Assembly (NCBI GenBank): GCA_039545275.1
Contig: BCHS01000001.1
Location: 193,579-257,578, forward strand
Length of the DNA: 64,000 bases
Direction of reading: 5' to 3'
From: Pseudomicrostroma phylloplanum
Taxonomy: Eukaryota > Basidiomycota > Exobasidiomycetes > Microstromatales
Shown: positions 20,901-31,144 of the stretch, piece after piece
Position numbering within the stretch: position 1 is the first letter of the stretch
Layout: each line of letters starts with the position of its first letter
Translations under genes and position numbers: made by a program
The notes under the pieces: model-generated
What the model was told of the DNA's origin: nothing
What the model saw: only the letters and a program-made list of their open reading frames with translations
The model's database searches: none

Positions 20901-22351
20901 TCCCGCCTCGGCACGGCGAGCCAGAGCCTGAGGCAATGGTACACATGGCTCGGAGCTAACCCTCGTGGTGGAATTACGTGGGTGAAGAGCCGCGGCGCCT
21001 AATTTCCAAAAGGGCCCACGATTAGCTTCCCTCGGACTTCAGCATCAAACGCATCTGTTCCGTTTGCTTCGACGCCCCTTGTCCGCACCTTAGGCCCCTC
21101 CTTGGCTCCTCCACGCTCCCACACCTCGCCGGTCCTCCCGAAGTTTGCGGCCTATACTTTGTCCTTCGGCCTAACTCTTCCCCCGAATCTTCTTCCCTCC
21201 TCACCACTACATACCGTCGTCTTGTCCTCGGCCCATATCCCGTCCTCACTGGCAATCTGCCCATCCTTCTCCATCTATCACCTCGAGGATCTCAGACAGC
21301 TCCTCAATTGCCCGCTATCCCAGCCAGCCCCTCGGCATCACTTGACAGCCACAGTCTTGCTCCCGGCGGCGGCAGCGTCATCTCCCCATGCGCCTGCGTT
21401 CCGTGGCATAGACGACTTTTCCCTTATTTGCTCCTTCGCCCAACCTCACCCCTTTTTCTCCCTTGTTCTCGTCGGTCTATCCCTCCTCTATCTTGCGCCG
21501 GTCTCTACGCATTCCTCGTCCTCCATCTCGAGCCAGTGTACCCAGTAGTAAACTGCGCCATTGCACCAACGCAGCGATCACCGGACTACTACTACGAAGG
21601 CAGCCACAGCCTCGTATCGCATTGACGAGCTTCTTGATCTGAGCTCAGCTACCAAGTCGGGCAACACAAAAGAGCCATCCAGGGCTAGTCGATCAGTGAG
21701 TAGAGCTGCAGTGCGCGTGTGATGAGATCGAGGTCAACGCGACGGGAAACTAGTGGCAGCCAGATTCAGGGCCGGGGCGATCGCCCGACCTCGGCCCTGT
21801 ATCCGCCCGCCCTGGTTCGCTTTCTGCCCTGAGGGGCGACGCTTGTAAATGAAGGACAAAGACCCCTTGGCTCGGTCCTATGATCTTTGCTGCTGAGCCA
21901 AAGAAGATTACGATTAGCAGATTCAGAGCAAAGGTACGCGGCGGGGCGCGGAATCGAGGAGGACCAGGAGGGTGATGGTGACGGGGAGAAGTGGAAGAAC
22001 ACGGGGTTGGAAGCGAGCTGCTTGAGCAACGCCCTCTAAACGACGGGAAGCAAGGGAGATGCAGGAATTGTTCTTTCCCTTCCCATCGCATCAGCCTAGC
22101 CATCACCAGCATGTCTCCTTAAGGATCCCCCACCCAAAACTCATCCTAAGCCTTCCTCGAACAACGACTGACCCCTCTACACTCCTTGCTATCCCAAATC
22201 ATCAGGACTTTCCTTGCATCCAGTAGCTCACTGCTGGCTCAACTTCATACATCGACGCCCTGAATGAAAGCAGACGAGTAGATAACCACGGCCCACATTC
22301 AGCCATTCTTCGCGACCTCTCCTCCGTCTTGCTCCCCATTACTACGCCTAC
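17986..22351. other. 4.4-kb gene-free region upstream of the GATA factor
   Basis: By far the longest stretch in the window without a supported gene. Plus-strand frames of 173 codons (19612-20133) and 148 codons (21102-21548) have biased composition and no domain. The first part (about 18480-20450) is GC-rich, with repeated CTCGGAG, a CGGAGCTCCG palindrome, TTGGCGCC (18632, 20351) and TTTCCCGC motifs. From about 21090 the plus strand becomes strongly pyrimidine-rich, as in fungal promoters and 5' UTRs. A large regulatory region or long 5' leader of the GATA gene is likely; an unrecognised ncRNA is possible. Confidence 0.5.
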
Positions 22352-24293
22352 ATGAGCGGCGACGACCAACCCCGGCTGCCGCCCTGGAAGGAACCATCTC
22401 TCGCCTCAGGCTCCTCTACCGATGCAGAGTCCTCCTCCTCTTCCTCTTTCCCCCCGGAGCAGCGCCTCGCTGCCATGAATACATCCCACGCCTCTCGAAG
22501 CGATGCCCCCACCCTGCCATCACTAGCGTCTCTCCTGGCTCTCAATGGCTCCTCGCGGCGGCGAAGCCAGCCCGACGCCGAGCACGAAAGGGCTCCTTAC
22601 ACTCCAGTAGCCATCTACGGAGGCTACGCCCCAAAAGCAGAACCGACCGATGCGGACCGATCCAACGATCTGGGTGCAGAGCGGCCGAGCCCGCGAGCCG
22701 GTACTAGTACAAGCTCAGACCCACGCTCATTCGCTCTCAATCGCCCTTGGTCGCCTTCAACAGCTACGTGGCAGCAACAGCAACAGCAGCAACCACGACG
22801 CCCTTCCTCTCAATCGGGAAATGGCAGCGAAGAAGACGGCGCATATCGGCAGCGACTTGCAGATCCTAGCAGAACTCGCCCGCAAGCTCTCTCGCGCTCT
22901 TCGGAAGAAGCCGACGGCAGCGGCGTATCGGTTCCCTCCCCGGGTGGATCCCAGTCGGCCAGCGTGGAAGGCACTGGGGACGCAGAGGCGACGAGCACTG
23001 CTCCTGCCGGCCCCGCGAGCAACTCACAGCCAGATGATGGTACTGGACCTATCTGCAGCAACTGCTCGACTCGAACAACGCCATTGTGGAGAAGAGATGG
23101 CCATGGAGGTCTTCTATGCAATGCTTGCGGGTTGTTTGCCAAGGTGAAGGGAAGACCAAGACCGCATAGCCTCAAGACCGATGTGATCAAGCCCAGAGCT
23201 AGGAAGAACCGCAGGCAGCACATGATTCATCCTTCGCAGTTGGGCGGAGCTCTACCCACCGAGCATATCATGATGGCGTCTCGCTACAACCCTCATGCCT
23301 TTCGAGCTCCCCAGCCTCAGCCTCCGATGGGTTACGATGGTCGTCCACCGCCGCCGCCTGGACAGGGCTACCCTGAGATGTATGACCGAGGCTACCCTGG
23401 TGTCGACCAGCGGGGTCATCACGCCTACGGTTCGTACCGGGCCTCCCCGCCTCCTCAGCAATGGCACTCCGGTCCACCCCCTCCCAGGTAAGTGGTCTAT
23501 CATACAATGAATGCCAACACGTGAGGCAGCCTCAGTAGGGAGCGCAAGCTGACTTTCCATCCGTTGTCCTCTCCCCTATAGTACGGATGCGCATCGCTCA
23601 TCTGGTCCTGGCCATCACCACCAGCCGAGGAGCTACGACGGAGGACCACAGAATCCAGACCGCAATGCCTATCTAGCCCCTCGCCAGGGCTACCTCGCTC
23701 CCTATGCCCCATCTTCGGTAGCCTCGGCATCGATGCCAGACACTCGCTACATGTACCACCCCGATGGCTATCGCGCCACTTCGACCTCTCCCAACCCTGG
23801 GGCATTCTACCCTAGAGCGGCTGAAGAGCCTCCTCGCGAGAGGTATGAGCAGCAGCATCACTACCATCACCAGCAGTCGCACAGTGATGGTCACGGTGCT
23901 CGCGCGGGCCCATACCCGTACCAGCGTCGCAGCCCATCGAGGGATGGAAGGCACGACCTGGGCCACCACCCCGGCTCGCGACCTTCTCCCCAGCCCCAAC
24001 ACGCCGCTCCATCGTTGCAGCACCAGGACGCAAGGAACAGGCCTTTCCACCCTCACTCACCTGCCGGTCCACACCCCAAAGAGGAGAGGGAAGGCAGCGC
24101 TGATGGAAGCTTCCGCCTGCCACCCATTGCAATGGCTCTGGGCGGGCAACCTCGCCCTATGGAGGAGGACCCTAGGGCGATGTATGGAGACGGCTCGAGG
24201 GAGGATGGCGAGCGTGGCAGAGAAGCCGAGGCGGCCATGGCCCGGGACCGGGCAGCAGAGTGGGCCTACCACGAGAGATCCAGGCAGCACTAA
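22352..24293 (+). CDS. GATA-type zinc finger transcription factor
   Basis: Exons 22352-23487 and 23582-24293 give 615 aa. One class-IV finger lies near residues 231-255: CSNC, 17 residues including TTPLWRRD, then CNAC. It is followed by [12 protein letters not shown] and [13 protein letters not shown], a basic tail like that of the AreA/Gzf3/Dal80 nitrogen-type factors rather than the iron (Sre/Urbs1) type, which carry two fingers. The N-terminal half is Ser-rich with a seven-Gln run; the C-terminal half is Pro/His/Tyr/Gln-rich and ends in a charged helix ([15 protein letters not shown]). The nucleus is the expected site, and nitrogen regulation is inferred only from the finger type. The very long upstream region suggests complex control. 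Confidence 0.88.
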
Positions 24294-25755
24294 ACTGCTC
24301 TACCAGTCCGTTAGACTCGGTTGCTATGCCGTTGCGGATGGACATACCCCACGATTAGACGACCCACAAAAGTTCGATGCCTTCCATCATCTTCCACCAC
24401 GCCACATCTTTATAGTACATACGCACCTTGTAAATGCACCACCCACCATCCCTACCCTACCCTTCGTCTCTGTGCCAACGCTTCTTCCTCCTCATCTGTC
24501 ATATTACAACCGCCTCTCTCACATCATTCATCGCAATAAAGTCGTAGCCTTAATCCTTTGATGTTGTGCTCCAGACGAGAGGCTCGCTCCCAAAGCGATT
24601 TGCATGACGACAGTGAGCCACTTTGCGCCGTGCACGATTGGAGAGATTGCCATCAGGCAATGCGTACTAGCTTTTGCTTCGAGAGGTTGTCAAGGCGGTC
24701 GATATGTCGAAGAAGAGACGCGAGACGCGCCATGTTTACGAGCCAACGGCTACACCACGGCGGCGTCGTTGACCGTCAACAACGCTCCGTCCCCAGCCTG
24801 GTGCACAGCGGGCAGCTGTCTTGAAGCGGCCAGCCGGCGGTGAATGAGAGAAGACAGAGCCGACGATGGAGAGATGGCGACTTGACGCGGTGATAAATGG
24901 CAGCAAGGCCCGCTCAAGAGGTTGGAAGCACGAAGCTGTGGGCGTAGGAAAGGAAGCTGTGAAGGCAGGCGTAGAGGAGGAGGCTGGAAGGCAGGCGTAA
25001 GCCATATGGTTCGCTGAACGTCCCCGAAAGACCTTTACATCAAGAGGACGTCGCGGTTGCCAAGAGGGGTGGCTCAAGAGGATGGTCAGATGTCATGCAG
25101 TTCTATTTAAGGATCGCTCAAGAGGCGAAGCTTGATTACGACGATCGCAGGCGGCAGCGAGTCACAGTGGTCTGGTGGGCGATAGTCGATCGAAGGGACG
25201 GAGATTTGCCGGCGTGCCGACCTGGGCTGGGCTCCGGTAACGACATGATCGGTGAAGCTCACGATCGGGCCGGCGGCAAGCGACGTCTCCTCCGTGCATG
25301 GGGACAGCGTGAGAGCGTAGCTGCTGGGCGGAGGAAGCGTGCTTGCTTGCCGACCTTCTCAGACCTCCCTCCTTTGCTGCATGCTGCCCGCTCTCACACC
25401 GTCGCTCGGTTAGCGGAGCAAGCAGATCCAGTTTTACGCGTGGGAAGAACACCAGCATCGATCCGTCTAGATCCGAAAGCCTTGCCGCTTTGGGATCACC
25501 CTTGTGGAGGAGTGACATCGACGTATGGGCACTACTGTGCTATCGCCCAGGACCTTGCCGCCGTCTCGGTAGAACCTGACACCCCACGGATCTCTCGTCT
25601 GCTTCCGGCGACTTCTCCTTACCGATAGTCCTTGGGCTGCCGTCGGCGCACGCTCGGAGTCATCCGACACTTCGCGCGTGGAATCCCATCCAGCCTCGTT
25701 GTCCTTCCCGTGTTCCCGCACTTGCTCACCGCCATCACCAGCCCCTCCCCTTTCC
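24294..25755. other. Intergenic, GATA 3' region and promoter of the DCR2-like gene
   Basis: About 1.46 kb. It contains three identical decamers (separate entry). A 177-codon plus-strand frame starting at ATG 25095 has no recognisable domain and is not called. Confidence 0.45.
24912..25125 (+). repeat. Three copies of GCTCAAGAGG within 214 bp
   Basis: Exact decamers at 24912-24921, 25072-25081 and 25116-25125, with a shorter TCAAGAGG at 25040-25047. A TATTTAA lies at 25103-25109 between copies 2 and 3. Spaced direct repeats like these may be factor-binding sites; the factor is unknown. Confidence 0.5.
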
Positions 25756-28114
25756 ATGAGGCGGTATCACCCTACATACCAAGAGGACGATGATCACGAG
25801 GACCTCGATCGGCTGCATACCCGAAAGAAGCCTCGACGCTCTTGGCGCTGCAGGCGGCCCCCGGTGGTGTTCATGCTGACCTGGGCAGGATTCGTCTTCC
25901 TCCTCTCCATCAACTTCTTTACACTCTCCAGAGACAGACTGCCGGCTGGGGCTCGCCTCGTCGGCTGGCAAGAGTTCGCCAACCTAGGGTCACTCTCCAC
26001 CTCGTCTGCCTCCTCGGCTACCAGCCTCGATGAGACCTTGGCAGTGGGCTCTTCCACGCAGCAAGACGGCTCCGGCGACTTGTCTAGCTCAGCGGCAGGC
26101 TCAGCAGACGGGCCCGCGTATCCGCTAGATGTGTATGCCCCCTTGTTGCCCAACCCAGCTCCTCTGACCGAAGTGACAATTCATGACTGCTCTCCTGTCC
26201 GTCTGAGCACCTGCAAGCCTCCCTCCACCCCCGAGGAAGATGCTCTGCTGGGCAAGTGGGTACTAATCCCACGCCCACTAGACTCAGAGGCCGCACAGAG
26301 CCTCAACTGGAGCGAGAAAGGAATCGGTGGAGCGCTCAAGAAGCTCTGGTCGGCCATTGACACCCGATATGTCTTCTACCGCCGAAGTCGGAGGCTCAAT
26401 GTCCCCAGAGTAGTGGATCTGAGGGTAGTGGAGACCGGACAGGACCCGCCGAATGGAGGGATGGAAGCGGGCTGGTATAGAGTCAAGACTGACATGCGGT
26501 CCCCCTACATGAGGCTTTGGGGCGGCAAGAAGGGTCTGCACCTGTACTACAAGCTCGACCGCATGGGAGGAGCGGCAAGTAGCGCAGGCAAGCGCGATGC
26601 CGACTGGGAGAGGCAAAATGATACGCTGGAGCCCATCACTGAGCTCGATATCATGGTGAGTGCGGCACAGAGAATCGCAAGACCGGGACGGGACTGGCTC
26701 TCTGATAAACCCTTTCATGACCGCATGAGCAGTATGGCGCCAGCAACGTCCCATGGCCCGGCTTCTACGTCGTGGGCGAAATCATGCCTGCATTCCGGGC
26801 TTTGGGATACCCTTCGACATTTCTCAATGCAAGACGTACGCCGTTGCCGAGTCCATCAGTCGATGCACAGCCCAAGTTCCACCCTGATGGGACCTTCAAG
26901 ATTCTGCAACTAGCAGATCTGCATCTCAGCGTCGAGGAGGAGCCGTGCCGTGACGTGTCTTGGGAGACGCCAGAGCACCCGTGTAGCAGCGTCAACGATA
27001 CCATGGCTCTCATCGGCCGCTGGCTCGATGCTGAGAAGCCGGATCTGGTCGTCTTCACCGGCGATCAACTCAATGGTCAAGGTAGCTCCTGGGACCCTAA
27101 GTCAATGGCGCCCAAGGTCTTTCAGCCAGTCATCGAGCGTAAGATTCAATGGGCGGCAATTTTGGGCAACCACGATTCCCAGTCTGGTCCTCTGACCCGA
27201 CCCGAAGTGCAGCAGCTTTTCACTCGTCTGCCATACTCGCTGACAAGGGTCGGACCGGCTCAGCTTCACGATGGCGACGGAGCAGGCAACTACTACATCA
27301 AGCTTCTCTCACCCACTCCTGACCGCACGAATGTGTTCAACCTCTACTTCTTGGACTCGGGAGACACAGAGACCAAGGTCATGTGGGGCATTTTCAAGAC
27401 CTACGACTCGATTCGGAAAGACCAGATCGACTGGTTCATGACGCAGAGTAACAAGATGAAGAAGATCCTCCGACCGTACAAGCCTGATGGAGGAGTGGAC
27501 TTGCCGGCCCAGACTTGGTCGGGAGAACGTACAGCCTTGGAGAAGATCGGAGAGGAACGCGCTGGCGGTGCCGGCTCCACCTGGGATGCAGGTTCCGCCC
27601 AAGGCGCTCTGCTGGCCAAGCCCAATGCTATCACATTTGTGCATATCCCTCTCCCGGAATTCTTCGACAATGCTACCTCGACCCTCAAAGTTGGATCCGA
27701 TCGGATGGAGACATCAGGAGCCAGAGGAGCTCAGGGCCAAAGGGGCTTCTTCGATGCTCTACTCGGCCAAGGCCTGCAAGGACAAAGAGATGTCAGGCTC
27801 GTGGTCAGCGGACATATGCACAACAATGCGGATTGCGAACGCATCGAGAAGGACGGTCAGCAGATCTGGACGTGCTTTGGCGGCGGGTCCTCCTTTGCTG
27901 GCTATGGAATGAGTGGCTTCTCGAGACGTTGTAGAGTCTTTGAGCTGTCCAACTTTGGAGAGACAGTACATTCCTGGAACCGCTTCGAGGACGGGTCCAA
28001 GCAGCTAGAAGGTGAGTCAGGAGCTCGAGACGAGAACGGCGCACACATTGTCTTGCTGACAACTGCTCATCTTTCCCGCTAGGCAAATTGTGGGATGATC
28101 TGACTCGAACATAA
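25756..28114 (+). CDS. Calcineurin-like metallophosphoesterase, DCR2 type, membrane-anchored
   Basis: Exons 25756-26655, 26733-28011, 28083-28114 give 736 aa. A basic N-terminus (RKKPRRSWRCRR) is followed by one hydrophobic segment at about 36-55 (PPVVFMLTWAGFVFLL), predicting a type II membrane protein. The C-terminal half holds the five metal-site blocks in order: LQLADLHLS, VFTGDQLNG, ILGNHDSQ, FVHIPLPEF and VSGHMHNNADC. Yeast DCR2 is a phosphatase of this type linked to G1 progression and to dephosphorylation of the stress sensor Ire1; that role is carried over by family only. The final exon is just 32 nt (GKLWDDLTRT). The start at 25756 is the first ATG after an upstream stretch that is open but lacks an ATG. 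Confidence 0.9.
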
Positions 28115-28327
28115 GTGCGCAAGCAGTCCAGCAACACCCCGAGAGTGAGCAATCGTCCTTCGTCCTTTGAAGTCGTCTCTTCTTATACCCAACCTCACGC
28201 GAGCCATCGATATGCTTTGCAGGCCGGAGATCATTGCTGATAACATTGTAATGCTATGTTGTAAACCCTTCTGATGCTAATGTCCGACGATTCCAACGCA
28301 ACCTCCATCTCTTTCTGCACCTTTGCT

Positions 28328-29218
28328 CTACCACGGCACCTCCTTTCCGGCCCAATCAAAGAACTTGCCATTATCCTCCTTCTTGACCCCCTTGAGCACC
28401 TCAACAAGATTAGCCGCCGCCTGTTCCGGCTCAAACTCTCCCTTGCCCAACTCCTTGTTGGCCCCAGGCCCACCCGTAAAGTCCTTTGAAAGATCGCTGC
28501 GTACCGTTCCGGGGTGTAGGGCTAGTGCGGCTGCATTTAGGTTTCGATTGTCGAGTTCGCGGGCAAAGGAGCGGGTGAATTGGTTTTGGGCTGCCTTGGA
28601 GCCGCGGTAGGAGTACCAGCCTCCGCGTTGGTTGTCGGTGATGGATCCCACACGCGCGGAGAGAGATCCGATGACCGAAAGACCCCTAGGGAGCAGGCCG
28701 TGGGAGAGGCATGGTGCGTCTTCTGGGAATTTTCCCGGTTTGGGGAGCAGAGGAGAGAAGTGCTTGAAGGACAAGAGTGGGAAGAAGGCATTGATCTTAA
28801 AGTGGTTCAGCAGCTCCTCGTACTCTACTTGCTGCAGATTCTTCTCTGGAGTGAGCACACCGGAGACGTTGAGGAGGAGCTTGAGGGACCCCTCGCCGAA
28901 CTTGTCCTTGATACTGCGAGCGGCCTCGGCGATCGAGTCTTCGCTGCGCACGTCCACCTCTAGGTTGGTCAGTCGCCCAGAGTCAAAGGAGGAGAGCTTC
29001 GAGGCGTCGTCCTGTCCGAGCTTCTTGTCGTCGGAGCGCGCACCAGTCGAGAGGGGAGAGCTGAGCTTCGTATCGAGGATGGCTTTGCGAGCCGAATCTG
29101 GAGAACGGGAGAGGGAGATGATCTGAAGGTCGGTACGGGCGAGGTAGGCCCGGGCGAGGTGCAGACCGATGCCCTTGGAGGAGCCAACGATGACTGCTAC
29201 ATTTGGGATGTTGACCAT
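28328..29218 (-). CDS. Short-chain dehydrogenase/reductase
   Basis: Single exon, 296 aa. It has the SDR Rossmann signature near the N-terminus (VAVIVGSSKGIGLHLARAYL), an NVSG in place of the usual NNAG, the catalytic Ser region SVIGSLSARVGS, and YSYRGSKAAQN, which supplies the YxxxK pair. ALHPGTVRSDL follows as in the C-factor/carbonyl-reductase-like subgroup. It is NAD(P)-dependent by family; the substrate is unknown. No targeting signal is visible. The C-terminus FFDWAGKEVPW is typical of fungal members of this subgroup. It is convergent with the DCR2-like gene and divergent to NEDD8 over 775 bp. Confidence 0.88.
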   Translation of the reverse strand: MVNIPNVAVIVGSSKGIGLHLARAYLARTDLQIISLSRSPDSARKAILDTKLSSPLSTGARSDDKKLGQDDASKLSSFDSGRLTNLEVDVRSEDSIAEAARSIKDKFGEGSLKLLLNVSGVLTPEKNLQQVEYEELLNHFKINAFFPLLSFKHFSPLLPKPGKFPEDAPCLSHGLLPRGLSVIGSLSARVGSITDNQRGGWYSYRGSKAAQNQFTRSFARELDNRNLNAAALALHPGTVRSDLSKDFTGGPGANKELGKGEFEPEQAAANLVEVLKGVKKEDNGKFFDWAGKEVPW

Positions 29219-29993
29219 GTTGATTGATGACTTCTAGTAGGAGGTATGGAGGAGTAGACTAGTATCCTGGGCCCCGTATGTGACCAAGACTTGCACTTTG
29301 CAGGAAGGATGGCCTGGGCCAGGCCCGCAAGAGACCTTGGGGTTGCGGGTGGTCAATCAGTCACCAGATCTTCTTACCCAAGCAACACTTTCTGACAGGT
29401 GGAGGCGGAAAGAGCCACGAGGGGAGTCCAGATCAGTACGCCTAGGTCGACGTATACCAAGGAAGCAGAGACAGCACATAAGAGCACAAGAAGTCTGTCC
29501 ACTCGTATCTTGAGATGATGGAAAGATGTGTACCCTGTCATCGCTTGTGGGAATGATGCAGCATGGCTCGGCATGCAGCTCTAGTGAAAGAGAAGAGTAG
29601 CCCGCTTGCCGGACAAATCAGGACTGCTGCCTCGTGCCTGTGAGATCAGGCGATGGACAAGACTGCAAGGGTCAAAACAGAGAAAGTCGAGCACGATCGT
29701 ATGTTCGCTAGCATGCCAACACTTGAGTCAGACTATACATTTGGTCCAGGGAGACCAACTTTACCAGTGTGCAATGGTGGTATACGCGATGCGGGCAGGA
29801 GCGGAGGGTGGTCCAAGCGCCTGGGCGGAATCGCGCACTGGCGTGTGGTTGCGAGACGATGATGGCTCAAGGTCCCACTTCCTCACCTCCCTCTCCTTCA
29901 AGACCTCGATAACATCCCTGTATACCATCCTCTTTGGACCATCATCACTGCCACCACTATACTTGCGCCTTCACTCGCGCTCTTTGAATCAGA
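29219..29993. promoter_or_regulatory. Divergent promoter region between the SDR gene and NEDD8
   Basis: 775 bp between two start codons on opposite strands. No gene or clear element recognised; a 139-codon plus-strand frame overlapping the NEDD8 start is in a different frame and looks like a shadow. Confidence 0.4.
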
Positions 29994-30777
29994 ATGCTGA
30001 TCAAGGTCAAGACACTTACCGGTGAGCTGCAAGATTGGGAGACAAGCGCAGGCGGTAGCTGGGTCTAGACTGAAGCAGGGAGAGCTCGCGGCAGAGGGGT
30101 AGCTAGCTTCCCACCTCTCCTGGCCGTCCGTTATGAGGGCAATCCTGGCAACAGTGGCTGCTCCAAACAGTCCTGCTAGTAACGGCATCTGACCGGCGTC
30201 TTCCTTTTCTTCCTGCAGGCCGGGAGATCGACCTGGACATCGAGCCTACAGACAAGGTCAGTCCCCTCTCTCTTCTCGCTCGCTCGATCTGATCTTTGCA
30301 GACTTCAAGTAGCCGGACAACGACTGACGCAAGCATTGCCCATCATTCTCCCCTCTCCCTCTCTCATCATGACTCTGTCCCGCTCGATACAGGTCGCGAG
30401 GATCAAGGAAAGAGTAGAGGAGAAGGAGGGAATCCCACCCGCGCAGCAGAGGCTCATTTTTGGTGGAAAGCAGATGTGAGTGACCACGCTCTGAACAGAT
30501 TGTTCAACAGAAGCTCGAGACTCCTCTGAAGAGCCATTCTGCGAAGGTTATGCTGAAGCCCCATCTGCTCTCCTTGCTACCTACAGGCACGACGAGAAGG
30601 GAGTGTCTGACTTTGGACTGGAGGGAGGATCGGTTCTGCATGTGAGTTTGCAGCAAAGAGAGTCAGCGATATGCCGTCAGCTCAGATGATCCATACTGAA
30701 CCAACTGTTCTCTCACACGTCTCGGCCCCTCTCTGTAGCTCGTGTTGGCTCTGCGAGGCGGTTCGAGCTCGCTATAG
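29994..30777 (+). CDS. RUB1: Ubiquitin-like modifier NEDD8/Rub1, five exons
   Basis: Covalent modifier of cullins, which activates SCF-type ubiquitin ligases. Exons 29994-30021, 30219-30256, 30393-30475, 30587-30641 and 30739-30777 join to an 80-aa protein. It begins [20 protein letters not shown] and continues [19 protein letters not shown], with KQMHDEKG and a final LVLALRGG followed by SSSL. The Ala in LALRGG (position 72 in ubiquitin numbering) is the residue that separates NEDD8 from ubiquitin, which has Arg. The SSSL tail must be removed by a processing protease to expose the diglycine. Introns occupy two thirds of the gene, and the first exon is only 28 nt, so no single long open frame marks it. 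Intron 2 uses GTCAGT as donor. Confidence 0.93.
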
Positions 30778-31144
30778 ATGCGATCCGCTGAAAGCCGGGC
30801 CAGGGGGGCAGAGGTGACCCCTACTTGTTTACGGCATCAATATCGATCAGCATAGCTCGACGGTAGATTCGTCAGACACAAGCAATGCGTTGACTGCAGA
30901 AGCTACCTCGACTGTCGTGGACGACGCTGGAGCGGGAAGCTGACTAAAGAGCGCGCGATAGTATTACAAGGTAAAGAAAGACAAATTAGGCGGAGCAAAC
31001 CTGGCTGGTTTGCCGCGGAAGAAAGAGCTGCAAAGTCTCGCACGACTGAGAGCAACCGGGGTATCAAAGGACAAGGGATGACGCGGAGAGACATAGTGAA
31101 GGAAACGGGCAGGCGGACACGGCAAAGAGAGTCTTCGACAGGAC
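30778..31144. other. Convergent intergenic, 3' UTRs of NEDD8 and the coiled-coil gene
   Basis: 367 bp with no gene or notable repeat seen. Confidence 0.4.

Noticed and set aside
21102..21548. 148-codon plus-strand open frame
   Set aside because: Pyrimidine-rich DNA naturally gives long Pro/Ser/Leu frames; more likely promoter or 5' leader.
25095..25628. 177-codon plus-strand open frame before the DCR2-like gene
   Set aside because: Has an ATG but no recognisable domain, mixed composition, and a TATTTAA just inside it; treated as promoter DNA.
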